Shown in pieces: positions 15,648 to 22,881 of a stretch of DNA of 55,396 bases; the stretch's first letter is position 1; each line of letters opens with the position of its first letter. The notes below the pieces were generated by a model. The model was not told the origin of the DNA and searched no databases. It was given only the letters and a program-made list of their open reading frames with translations. The translations under genes were made by a program, and so were the position numbers. This stretch comes from Cellulosimicrobium funkei (GTDB lineage Bacteria > Actinomycetota > Actinomycetes > Actinomycetales > Cellulomonadaceae): the NCBI RefSeq assembly GCF_001019615.1, contig NZ_JNBQ01000026.1, positions 1 to 55,396 of the forward strand, given 5' to 3'.

Positions 15648-15689
15648 ATGGGACGCAGCCGCACGAGCCAGGAGGGGTGTGACCAGTGA
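15648..15689 (+). CDS. Possible 13-residue leader peptide coupled to the sigma-factor gene
   Basis: A short frame MGRSRTSQEGCDQ begins at an ATG preceded by AAGGAG (15638-15643) at normal spacing. Its TGA stop overlaps the GTG start of the sigma gene (GTGA, 15686-15689). The overlap and good ribosome site suggest translational coupling or attenuation. At this length chance cannot be excluded. Confidence 0.35.
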   Translation: MGRSRTSQEGCDQ

Positions 15690-16426
15690 CGATGGTTGTC
15701 GACCCCACCGGCCCGGCCCTAGAATCAGGCGCTTCCGGGGACCCCCCGCTGATGCCTGACCGGACGAGCGCGCCGAGGACGGTGCCCCCCATGACGAGAA
15801 CGACCGACGAGGTGGCCGACACCGACGAACCCGGCTTGAGCCTGGGGGACCGGGGTGCGTTCGCGCTCCTCGAGTACCGGGACGGTCGCCCCCACGCGCT
15901 CGGCGAGTTCGTCCGCGAGGCGACGCCGCTGCTGTGGCACACGGTGCGCGCCCAGGGCGTCGAGCGCGAGCAGGCCGACGACATCGTCCAGACCGTGTGG
16001 GTCGCCCTCGTGCGCAACGCGATGACGATCAAGGAGCCGCACGCGGTCCTGAAGTGGCTGCTCATCACGGCCAAGCGCGCCGCGTGGGAGGCCGTGCGCA
16101 AGCACCGGGACGAGGCGAAGCGCCGCACCGAGCTCCCCGACGACACGGACGAGGGCGTGCCGGAGCTGCCCTCGGGAGACCCGACGCCTGACGTCGAGGT
16201 GCTCCGCAACGAGCGCGACCGCACGCTGTGGGCCGCGCTGGACCAGCTGCCGGACCGCTGCCGGCGGCTCCTGCGGCTCGTGTCGCTCGCCGACCGACCC
16301 GACTACAAGGCCATCTCGGCCGCGATCGGCATGCCCGTCGGGAGCATCGGCTCCACGCGCGGCCGCTGCCTCGCCAAGCTGCGCGACATCATCGACGACC
16401 AGGGGGAATCGTGGGAAGCATCATGA
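15686..16426 (+). CDS. ECF-type sigma-70 family RNA polymerase sigma factor
   Basis: The product, 246 residues from the GTG, has region 2 (FVREATPLLWHTVRAQGVEREQADDIVQTVW, with the typical DDIVQ -10-recognition helix) and region 4 (LDQLPDRCRRLLRLVSLADRPDYKAISAAIGMPVGSIGSTRGRCLAKL), joined by a charged linker. It should direct RNA polymerase to a small set of promoters, probably in this cluster. The GTG has GGAGGGG eight bases ahead; ATGs at 15752 and 15791 are alternatives, and a TTGTCG-N18-TAGAAT element (15696-15725 region) inside the frame could feed them. The stop overlaps the next gene (ATGA). Confidence 0.85.
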   Translation: MTMVVDPTGPALESGASGDPPLMPDRTSAPRTVPPMTRTTDEVADTDEPGLSLGDRGAFALLEYRDGRPHALGEFVREATPLLWHTVRAQGVEREQADDIVQTVWVALVRNAMTIKEPHAVLKWLLITAKRAAWEAVRKHRDEAKRRTELPDDTDEGVPELPSGDPTPDVEVLRNERDRTLWAALDQLPDRCRRLLRLVSLADRPDYKAISAAIGMPVGSIGSTRGRCLAKLRDIIDDQGESWEAS

Positions 16427-16920
16427 GCACCGAGCCGACGCACAGCCCCGACGAGCCGCTCGACGCCGTCGACCTCGCGCTGCTCGCGGAGCTGGCGCGC
16501 ATCGCCGAGGAGATCGACCCCGTGCCCGACGGCCTCGTGGAGCGGTCGCTGTTCGCGATCACCCTCGCGGGTCTCGAGGCCGAGGTCATGGAGCTGGAGT
16601 ACGTCCAGGTCCCGGAGATGTCCGTGCGGGGCGACGCACCTCCCGTCGAGGCGCGCACCATCACGTTCACGTCCGAGTCCGTCACGGTCATGATCTCGCT
16701 CTCGCCGACCGACGACGGCCGCATCCGCATCGACGGCTGGGCCGCCCCGGCGACGGCGCTGCGCGTCGAGCTGCACCGCCCCGGCACCGTGAGCGAGACC
16801 ACGAGCGACGACGACGGCCGCTTCGTCTTCGACGCCGTGGACCGCGGCCCGGCGAGCCTCGTCGTGCGCCGTGCCGACGGTGCCGGCGGCGCCGTGAGCA
16901 CGCCGGTCATCGAGCTCTAG
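16423..16920 (+). CDS. Small partner protein with carboxypeptidase-regulatory-like beta domain
   Basis: The 165-residue soluble protein is translationally coupled to the sigma gene. Residues 1-60 are acidic and helical (LDAVDLALLAELARIAEEIDPVP, then LVERSLFAITLAG). The rest resembles a beta-sandwich of the carboxypeptidase regulatory type (DGRIRIDGWAAP, VELHRPG, TTSDDDGRFVFDAVDRGPASLVVRRADG). No transmembrane helix is present. Being the immediate partner of an ECF sigma factor, it may be a cytoplasmic anti-sigma or sensor protein. That is inference; no anti-sigma zinc motif is seen. Confidence 0.75.
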   Translation: MSTEPTHSPDEPLDAVDLALLAELARIAEEIDPVPDGLVERSLFAITLAGLEAEVMELEYVQVPEMSVRGDAPPVEARTITFTSESVTVMISLSPTDDGRIRIDGWAAPATALRVELHRPGTVSETTSDDDGRFVFDAVDRGPASLVVRRADGAGGAVSTPVIEL

Positions 16921-16921
16921 C

Positions 16922-16965
16922 CGTCGTCGTGCCGCGGGCGACCTCTCGCCCGCGGCACGACGACG
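16922..16965 (+). terminator. Perfect 20-base-pair hairpin after the sigma-factor pair
   Basis: Two 20-base arms (16922-16941 and 16946-16965) pair perfectly around CCTC, two bases after the stop codon of the partner gene. It separates the sigma pair from the protease pair and would reduce or stop read-through, so the proteases may have a separate promoter. Confidence 0.75.
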
Positions 16966-17066
16966 TCCCGACCCCCCATTCCTTCCGCGCCCCCGCGCGC
17001 GAGCCGCTGTCCGTCGACGACGACGCCCGCGGCACCGACTGAACGTCATCCCTCGAGGAGGAGCAC

Positions 17067-18887
17067 GTGAGCGAGACCCCAGACCAGCCCACCGAACCGA
17101 CGCCGGAGGGCGGTCGGTACTACGGCGACCGTCCGAGCCGGCTGCAGTGGCGCACCCGGACCATCGACCCCGTCTCGGCGCCTCGTCGCGCGGGGAAGCC
17201 GTCTCCCCACCCGACCTGGTACGTCGGTGACCGGATCCTCGTCCCGGAGTCCCCGTTCGACCGTGAGGGAAACCGCTCGCTCCGGTGGCTCGAGGCTGCC
17301 GCGGAGCAACGTGGCCTCCGGGTCGACGTCCAGGAGGAGAGCCTCCACGACGCGGAGCTGGTGCGCCGCGCTGGACTGGACGGGGAGACGACGGCGGACC
17401 TTCTTCGCGTCTTCGGATACTCGGTCCGCTTGACGTACCGGGACGATCGCCAGGGCGAGCTACCCGACGCGTGGTCGCTGATCGAGGAGCTCCAGGGCAG
17501 GCTCTGCCCTGACGACAGGTGCAGCCCTCGCCTCGCGTTGGACCACATGATCGCGCCGTCGCCCTTCATCGGTGGCCAGCCGTACGTGCAGCCCTTCCCC
17601 TACACGCAGGGGCTGCCGTACACCCAGGGTCTGCCGTACACGCAGGGTCTGCCGTACACGCAGGGCCTGCCGTACACGCAGGGTCTGCCCTACACCCAGG
17701 GCCTGCCCTTCGCGGGTACGGCCGAGTACGCGGCGGCGGGGTCCGGGGGGCGTACACCGGTCAACTGGGTCGGTCCCGTCCCGCGGCGCGCACTCGGCCC
17801 GTCGGACGACCGCTTCGTCGGCTCCGACGGGACCCGTCGCCCCGTGGTCGCCGTCCTCGACACCGGTGTCGGAGCACACCCCTGGTTCGACAAGGACCTG
17901 GAGCGCCGTGGGCAGATCGTGGACCGCGAGCCGATGCTGCTCGGCGAGCCGCTCTCCGTGCTGCCGGAGACCGAGTACGCCTACGAGGACCCGGAGATCG
18001 GAGGCGTCTCGGTCGCGCCCCTGACCGGGCCGCTGGACCCGGTCGCGGGCCACGGGACGTTCATCGCGGGGCTCGTGCACCAGAAGTGCCCCGACGCGGT
18101 GATCCTCGCGCCGCGGCTCTACGGGGGGTCGGGGGTCGTCCCCGAGCGTGAGCTCCTGCGGTCGCTCCGCCGGCTGCTTCTCTGGCACGTGCTGGGGCTC
18201 GTCGGCCGATCGGACTACGCGCCCGTCGACGTGGTCGTCCTCTCGCTGGGCTACTACCACGAGCGCCCGGAGGACGCGGCGTTCGACGCCCCGTTCGGGG
18301 CCCTGCTGAAGGCATTGCGGCGCTACGGTGTCCTGGTCGTCGTGTCCTCCGGCAACGACGGGCAGACCCGCCCGAGCTACCCTGCCGCCTTCGCTCCCCG
18401 CCTCGACCGCAAGCAGGTGCCGCCGGTGCCGCTGCCCGGCGAGAAGCTGCTCCGGGACGAGCCGCCCGTCCTGACCGTCGGCGCGACCAACCCTGACGGG
18501 ACGGTGGCGCTCTTCAGCAACGACGGTCCGTGGGTCACCTGCACGCGACCCGGTGCCTCGCTCGTGTCCACCGCTCCGACGACGATCGACGGCGCCGTGG
18601 CACCGTCGCGCTCGGTCGACGAGCTCTGGGGGCCCGGCCGCCGGGCGACGATCGACCCGGAGGGCTTCCAGGGAGGGTTCGCGACATGGAGCGGTACGTC
18701 GTTCGCCGCGCCGGTCCTGGCCGGGGAGCTCGCGTCGCATCTGCTCGACGCCGCGTCGGGACGACCGGACCCGGACCCGCATCTCTCCGCACCGGGCGCC
18801 GGAGACCCTGCGCGGTGCGCCTGGTTGTGGGGTGCCATTACCCTGTCGACGGGACTGGTCCCGACCGAGGAGCAACCGACGGGGTGA
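17067..18887 (+). CDS. Cytoplasmic S8 (subtilisin-like) serine protease with PYTQG repeat array
   Basis: The 606-residue protease has the complete subtilase triad: D265 in VAVLDTGVG, H329 in GHGTFIAG, S545 in GTSFAAP, plus oxyanion N430 in SSGNDG. No signal peptide is present, so it should act inside the cell. Residues 1-170 form an uncharacterised N-terminal domain. Residues 172-212 are a low-complexity array (QPYVQP, FPYTQG, five LPYTQG). The array lies where a propeptide junction would be, and its motif recurs in the secreted repeat peptide encoded downstream. GTG 17067 has GAGGAGGAG. Seven bases separate it from the TPR-CHAT gene, implying joint action. Confidence 0.9.
   Translation: MSETPDQPTEPTPEGGRYYGDRPSRLQWRTRTIDPVSAPRRAGKPSPHPTWYVGDRILVPESPFDREGNRSLRWLEAAAEQRGLRVDVQEESLHDAELVRRAGLDGETTADLLRVFGYSVRLTYRDDRQGELPDAWSLIEELQGRLCPDDRCSPRLALDHMIAPSPFIGGQPYVQPFPYTQGLPYTQGLPYTQGLPYTQGLPYTQGLPYTQGLPFAGTAEYAAAGSGGRTPVNWVGPVPRRALGPSDDRFVGSDGTRRPVVAVLDTGVGAHPWFDKDLERRGQIVDREPMLLGEPLSVLPETEYAYEDPEIGGVSVAPLTGPLDPVAGHGTFIAGLVHQKCPDAVILAPRLYGGSGVVPERELLRSLRRLLLWHVLGLVGRSDYAPVDVVVLSLGYYHERPEDAAFDAPFGALLKALRRYGVLVVVSSGNDGQTRPSYPAAFAPRLDRKQVPPVPLPGEKLLRDEPPVLTVGATNPDGTVALFSNDGPWVTCTRPGASLVSTAPTTIDGAVAPSRSVDELWGPGRRATIDPEGFQGGFATWSGTSFAAPVLAGELASHLLDAASGRPDPDPHLSAPGAGDPARCAWLWGAITLSTGLVPTEEQPTG
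17595..17702 (+). repeat. Six 18-base repeats encoding (F/L)PYTQG
   Basis: Six consecutive 18-base units, close to CTGCCGTACACGCAGGGT with a few synonymous changes and Phe in the first, encode FPYTQG and five LPYTQG. An adjacent QPYVQP extends the pattern. The near-identity suggests recent expansion under frame constraint. Confidence 0.92.
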
Positions 18888-18894
18888 GGGTGAC

Positions 18895-21441
18895 GTGGCC
18901 GGTGAGAGCGTTCTGAGAGACCGCCTCGCCGTCGCGGCCGCGCTCAACGCCCAGGGGCGGTTCGCGGTCGCGGCACGCCACTACCGAGCGCTCCTGCGCG
19001 AGGCCGCGGGCGACGCTCCGGACGTCTACGTCCAGGTGCGCTCGCTCGTCGGCCTCGCGCAGTGCGTCGCCGAGCACTCGGGGAGCATCGAGGAGGCCCT
19101 CGGGTATCTGTCGACCGCCGAGTCGGTCTCCGGCGCGCAGGCGCCGGGTCTGCTCGTGCTCGTGCACGGACAGCGTGGCCTGCTGCTCCACCGTGCAGGC
19201 CGAGCGGTCGAGGCGGTGCGTGCCATGGACCGCGGACTGACGGGGGTGGTCGACCTGAGCGCGCCCGAGGTCCCCGTCCTCCTGCTCAACCGCGGATCGC
19301 TCCGGCTCGAGCTCGGTGACATCCCGGGAGCCACGGACGACCTCTCGCGTGCCGTGGACCTGGCGCTGGCGCGTGACGACGTCCTGGTCGCCTCGAAGGC
19401 ACGCCACAACCTCGGGTACGCCGAGTACCTGCACGGAGACCTCCCCGCCGCGCTGAGGGCGATGGACGAGGCGGCGGTGGAGGCGCCGGAACGGCACGCC
19501 GCGGTCGGGTTGATCGATCGGGCGCAGGTCCTGCTCGACGCCGGGCTCCTCACGGAGGCGGACGACGCACTCCGTGAGGCACGAGAGCATCTCGTGCGCT
19601 ACCGCATGGTGCGCGACCTCGCGGAGGTGGATCTCGTGCGGTCGCGGGTCGTGCTCGGCCTGCGCCGGTACGCCGACGCCCGTCGGCTCGCGCGCTCGGC
19701 CTCGCGCCGGTTCGACCAGCTCGGAAACGCCCCGTGGATGCTGCGCGCCCGCGTCGCGGAGCTGCAGGCGGCGCTCACGGAGCACCGCGCGGACGACGTG
19801 ACACCGACGACGGCACGGCGGCACGCGACCTGGGCGCTCGACCTCGCGCGCGAGGGCGGCGCGCTCGGCAGCGTCGCGGGCCTTGGCGTGACGATCCCTG
19901 CTCGGCTCCTCGCCGCCGAGTGGCTCGTGTCCTCGGGCGACGTCCCGGCCGCCCAGGACGTTCTCGCGGAGGTCCCCGCGCGACTCGACCGCGCCCCGCT
20001 TCCCGTGCGGCTGCAGCACGAGGCCGTCCTCGCCCAGCTCGCGTTCGTGGCCGGGGACCGTCGCGGCGGTGTGCGGGCGGTTCGTCGCGGGCAGTCGGCC
20101 CTCGCCGAGCACCGCGCGCGGCTCGGCTCCGTCGATGCCGTGACGGCGTCTGCGGTGCACGGGGTCCGGCTCGGCAACGTCGACGTCGAGGCGGCGCTGC
20201 GGACGCGGCGACCGGGAACCATCTTCGACGCGGTCGAGCGCGGCCGTGCGGCGTTCGCGGGCACGGGCCGCGTGCGACCGCCGTCGGACCCGGTCCTCGC
20301 GGACCTCCTCGCCGCAGCACGTCGCGAGGTCGAGGTGGCACGTGCTCTCGGAGCTCCCTCGGACCCGGCACACCTCGCTCGACGACAGGACCACCTGCGA
20401 GCGGCGCGTCGGTTGCAGGACGACGCGCGACGGCGCGCGTGGCAGCACGGGGGAGGTGCCACGACCCCGGTCGCCGCGACGGAGCGCCGGCTGCGCGCAG
20501 CGCTCGGCGCCTCCGGGTCGGCGGCGGTCGTCGCCGACCTGGTGCTCGACGGCGACGACGTGCTCGCGGTCCGCGTCTCCGCAGAGCGGACGCGGCTCGT
20601 GCGGCTCGCGTCGCGCACGGCGGTCTCGGAGCATGTGCGCCGCGCCCGGGCCGACTTCGCGGTGCTCTCGAACGTGCTCATCCCCGTCCCGATGCGGGAG
20701 GCGGCGGTCGGGTCGCTCACGCGTACGCTCGCCGCGCTCGACGACGCCCTGGTCGTCCCCCTGGAGGCCGAGGGCGACCTGCACCTCGCCGCACGCGACC
20801 TCCTGCTCGCGCTCCCGTGGGCCTCGTTGCCCTCACGGCGGGGCCGGCGGACGTGGGCGAACTCCTGGGTCGACCTGCGCTGTGGGGAGCCCGTCCGCCG
20901 AGCAGACGACGCGCTCGTCGTCGCCGGCCCGGGGCTACGGTTCTCGGGCGCCGAGGCCAAGCTCGTCGCGTCAGTGTGGGAGGGTGCCGAGGCACTCGCG
21001 GGAGAGGGCGCCACGTGCGGGGCCGTGGTCGAGGGGCTCCGGTCGGCGGGGGTCGTGCACCTCGCTGCGCACGGGACGCACGAGACCGACAACCCGCTCT
21101 TCTCCTCGCTGCGCCTCGCCGACGGCCCGCTGTTCGCGCACGAGCTCGACGGCATCGACCTGCACGGCGTGGTGGTCGTCCTGTCGGCGTGCGAGGTGGG
21201 GCTCTCGACGCCACGCATCGGCGGCGAGTCGCTCGGCCTGACGAGCGTCCTGCTGCGGCTCGGCGCGCGCGCCGTGATCGCGAGCGTGGCCCCGCTGCGC
21301 GACGACGTCGCCGCGCGCGTCATGCCGTCGCTCCACGCCGAGCTGCGCGACGGCGCCATGCCCGGGACGGCGCTCGCTCGTGCGATCGCCGACGAGCCCG
21401 AGCCTGTCCCGCTCGTCTGCTTCGGCCCGCTCGTCGTCTGA
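18895..21441 (+). CDS. TPR-CHAT protein (caspase-like cysteine protease)
   Basis: The 848-residue protein has about 450 residues of TPR-like helical repeats (for example FAVAARHYRALLREA, IPGATDDLSRAVDLA, LPAALRAMDEAA, YADARRLARSA). A C-terminal CHAT domain of the caspase/separase fold follows. The catalytic pair is visible: H726 in VVHLAAHGTHE and C766 in VVVLSACEVGLS, with GGESLGLTSVLLRLGARAVIAS after it. TPR-CHAT proteins include Csx29 of the Craspase system, where ligand binding to the helical part activates cleavage of a partner. The GTG at 18895 follows the protease stop by seven bases. Likely target: the adjacent S8 protease, the sigma partner or the repeat peptide (inference). Confidence 0.88.
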   Translation: MAGESVLRDRLAVAAALNAQGRFAVAARHYRALLREAAGDAPDVYVQVRSLVGLAQCVAEHSGSIEEALGYLSTAESVSGAQAPGLLVLVHGQRGLLLHRAGRAVEAVRAMDRGLTGVVDLSAPEVPVLLLNRGSLRLELGDIPGATDDLSRAVDLALARDDVLVASKARHNLGYAEYLHGDLPAALRAMDEAAVEAPERHAAVGLIDRAQVLLDAGLLTEADDALREAREHLVRYRMVRDLAEVDLVRSRVVLGLRRYADARRLARSASRRFDQLGNAPWMLRARVAELQAALTEHRADDVTPTTARRHATWALDLAREGGALGSVAGLGVTIPARLLAAEWLVSSGDVPAAQDVLAEVPARLDRAPLPVRLQHEAVLAQLAFVAGDRRGGVRAVRRGQSALAEHRARLGSVDAVTASAVHGVRLGNVDVEAALRTRRPGTIFDAVERGRAAFAGTGRVRPPSDPVLADLLAAARREVEVARALGAPSDPAHLARRQDHLRAARRLQDDARRRAWQHGGGATTPVAATERRLRAALGASGSAAVVADLVLDGDDVLAVRVSAERTRLVRLASRTAVSEHVRRARADFAVLSNVLIPVPMREAAVGSLTRTLAALDDALVVPLEAEGDLHLAARDLLLALPWASLPSRRGRRTWANSWVDLRCGEPVRRADDALVVAGPGLRFSGAEAKLVASVWEGAEALAGEGATCGAVVEGLRSAGVVHLAAHGTHETDNPLFSSLRLADGPLFAHELDGIDLHGVVVVLSACEVGLSTPRIGGESLGLTSVLLRLGARAVIASVAPLRDDVAARVMPSLHAELRDGAMPGTALARAIADEPEPVPLVCFGPLVV

Positions 21442-21450
21442 AGTCACCGT

Positions 21451-21510
21451 GTAACAACCTCCCGGACTCCGAGACGACCGTGGACCTGGCGCACGTTTCG
21501 TCGATAGCGT
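21451..21510 (+). promoter_or_regulatory. Candidate promoters of the repeat-peptide gene
   Basis: TGGACC (21481-21486) and TAGCGT (21505-21510), 18 bases apart, make a weak sigma-A-like promoter 48 bases before the start codon. Upstream, GTAACAACC (21451-21459) resembles an ECF -35 element and has a GGAACACC counterpart ahead of the sigma gene (15487). Either could be used; spacing to a shared -10 is not consistent. Confidence 0.3.
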
Positions 21511-21557
21511 CGGGACAGTCGCATCTGCGGCATCTATCCGTTCTTCCTGGGGGAATG

Positions 21558-21917
21558 ATGAAGCGTTCGCTTGCTCGTCTCACGACCGTCCTGATGGCCT
21601 CGGCGCTGCTGACCGGCGGTCTCGCGACCGGGGCGTCGGCGCTCGGCGAGCTCCCGACGCCGTACAGCACGCCGCTGCAGAAGTCGGCGACCGGTGTGCT
21701 CCCGACGCCGTACAGCACGCCGCTGCAGAAGTCGGCGACCGGTGTGCTGCCGACGCCGTACAGCACGCCGCTGCAGAAGTCGGCGACCGGTGTCCTGCCG
21801 ACGCCGTACGGTCAGCCGCACGACTGGACGCTGGCGGCGGGTATCCTGCCCACGCCGTACACGCAGCCGCACGTGCAGAAGCCTGCGGGTCGCGGCTTCG
21901 CGCCCGTCGCGGTCTGA
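21558..21917 (+). CDS. Secreted repeat-peptide precursor (five LPTPY repeats)
   Basis: The 119-residue product has a classical signal peptide (basic start, hydrophobic core, probable cleavage after ASA at residue 28). It is followed by almost nothing but repeats: three identical LPTPYSTPLQKSATGV-like units, then LPTPYGQPHDWTLAAGI and LPTPYTQPHVQKPAGRG. There is no globular domain. The design resembles precursors cut into several copies of a short peptide. The PYTQ of the last unit matches the array in the S8 protease. ATG 21558 has GGGGG four bases upstream; ATG 21555 is the alternative. A strong terminator follows. Function unknown; a signal peptide, matrix or bait substrate are options. Confidence 0.75.
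   Translation: MKRSLARLTTVLMASALLTGGLATGASALGELPTPYSTPLQKSATGVLPTPYSTPLQKSATGVLPTPYSTPLQKSATGVLPTPYGQPHDWTLAAGILPTPYTQPHVQKPAGRGFAPVAV
21651..21794 (+). repeat. Three 48-base tandem repeats in the secreted peptide gene
   Basis: Units 21651-21698, 21699-21746 and 21747-21794 differ only at synonymous positions (CTC/CTG, GTG/GTC) and each encodes 16 residues. A fourth (51 bases) and a fifth have diverged after the shared LPTPY codons. Confidence 0.92.
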
Positions 21918-21925
21918 CGTGTTCC

Positions 21926-21960
21926 CGAGGCCCCCGGCGCGCCGCGCGCCGGGGGCCTCG
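21926..21960 (+). terminator. Strong hairpin terminator after the repeat-peptide gene
   Basis: A perfect 16-base stem (CGAGGCCCCCGGCGCG arm) with a three-base loop lies nine bases after the stop codon and before the rplJL promoter. Confidence 0.8.
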
Positions 21961-21985
21961 TCGCGCGTCTGTCGCGTGCCGCGGT

Positions 21986-22014
21986 TTGGAGCACCCGCCG
22001 TCGTCCCGTACGAT
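21986..22014 (+). promoter_or_regulatory. Promoter of rplJL
   Basis: TTGGAG (21986-21991) and TACGAT (22009-22014) are separated by exactly 17 bases. Transcription would begin near 22021 and give a leader of about 215 bases. Confidence 0.7.
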
Positions 22015-22020
22015 GGGCGT

Positions 22021-22236
22021 GTACCCAAGACCGCCGGTCGTCCGACGCTGCCCGCAGACTCCGTCTGCAGGACGTGACGGACCGAAGTCCCACCACGAGG
22101 TGGAGGCCAGCGCAGGTAGCGAATCGACGACGTCCGCCCGGTCCCGCCGTGCGTGCGACTGCGAGCCCCGCGCCTGCGCGGGGCTCGTTCTCGTTCCGGG
22201 ACGGACGCCGGTGGTACCACCACCGGAAGGATTGCC
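22021..22236 (+). promoter_or_regulatory. rplJ mRNA leader with attenuator-like hairpin
   Basis: The leader lies between the promoter and rplJ, where L10-(L12)4 normally binds to repress its own translation. A hairpin at 22162-22187 (CGAGCCCCGCG pairing with CGCGGGGCTCG) is followed by GTTCTCGTT, the most T-rich run nearby, so it may act as an attenuator. I did not derive the full kink-turn fold. Confidence 0.5.
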
Positions 22237-22767
22237 ATGGCGAGGCCGGACAAGGCAGCCGCAGTCGCCGAGATCTCGGACAAGTTCCGCGACTCGAACG
22301 CTGCCGTGCTGACCGAGTACCGCGGGCTCACCGTCGCGCAGCTCAAGCAGCTGCGTCGGTCGCTCAGCGGCAACGCAACCTACGCCGTGGTGAAGAACAC
22401 GCTGACCGCTATCGCGGCCAAGGAGGCCGGTGTCGAGGGACTCGACGCCGACCTGCAGGGCCCGTCGGCAATCGCCTTCGTCACCGGGGACCCGGTCGAG
22501 GCTGCCAAGGGTCTGCGTGACTTCGCCAAGGCGAACCCCGCGCTGGTCATCAAGGGTGGTGTCCTCGACGGGCGCCCCCTGACCGCCGCGGAGGTCACGA
22601 AGCTCGCGGACCTCGAGTCCCGCGAGGTCCTGCTGGCCAAGGCGGCCGGCGCGATGAAGGCCAAGCTCTTCCAGGCTGCCTACGTCTTCACCGCGAACAC
22701 CGCCCAGGCCGCCCGCGTCATCGATGCCCTGCGTCAGAAGCAGGAATCGGAGGGCGCTGCCGCCTGA
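22237..22767 (+). CDS. rplJ: 50S ribosomal protein L10
   Basis: The 176-residue protein anchors L7/L12 dimers to the ribosomal stalk. Conserved N-terminal features are visible ([40 protein letters not shown]), as is the C-terminal helix that binds L12. ATG 22237 has GGAAGGA upstream. It is followed by rplL, and L10-L12 probably autoregulates through the long leader. Confidence 0.96.
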   Translation: MARPDKAAAVAEISDKFRDSNAAVLTEYRGLTVAQLKQLRRSLSGNATYAVVKNTLTAIAAKEAGVEGLDADLQGPSAIAFVTGDPVEAAKGLRDFAKANPALVIKGGVLDGRPLTAAEVTKLADLESREVLLAKAAGAMKAKLFQAAYVFTANTAQAARVIDALRQKQESEGAAA

Positions 22768-22881
22768 TCCCGCGCCCGGGGCACTCCCCGGTCTCGTGAT
22801 CCACGCAGCGCAAGCACACACCCCGCTTCTGGCAGGCCCGCACCGGGCCGCTGCCGAGCACCGACCGAAAGGAACGCCATC

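Noticed and set aside
15553-15759. 68-codon frame upstream of the sigma gene
   Set aside because: Poor codon pattern and overlap with the better supported leader and sigma frames.
21320-21766. 148-codon reverse frame with YGVGSTPVADFCSGVL repeats
   Set aside because: It mirrors the 48-base repeats of the peptide gene; the forward frame has a signal peptide and a terminator behind it.
17595-21794. CRISPR-like arrays at the 18-base and 48-base repeats
   Set aside because: The units are directly contiguous with no spacers, in frame and within good genes; no cas genes are present.
15338-21917. Phage or transposon origin of the accessory block
   Set aside because: No integrase, transposase, terminal repeats or target duplications were found; composition matches the flanks.
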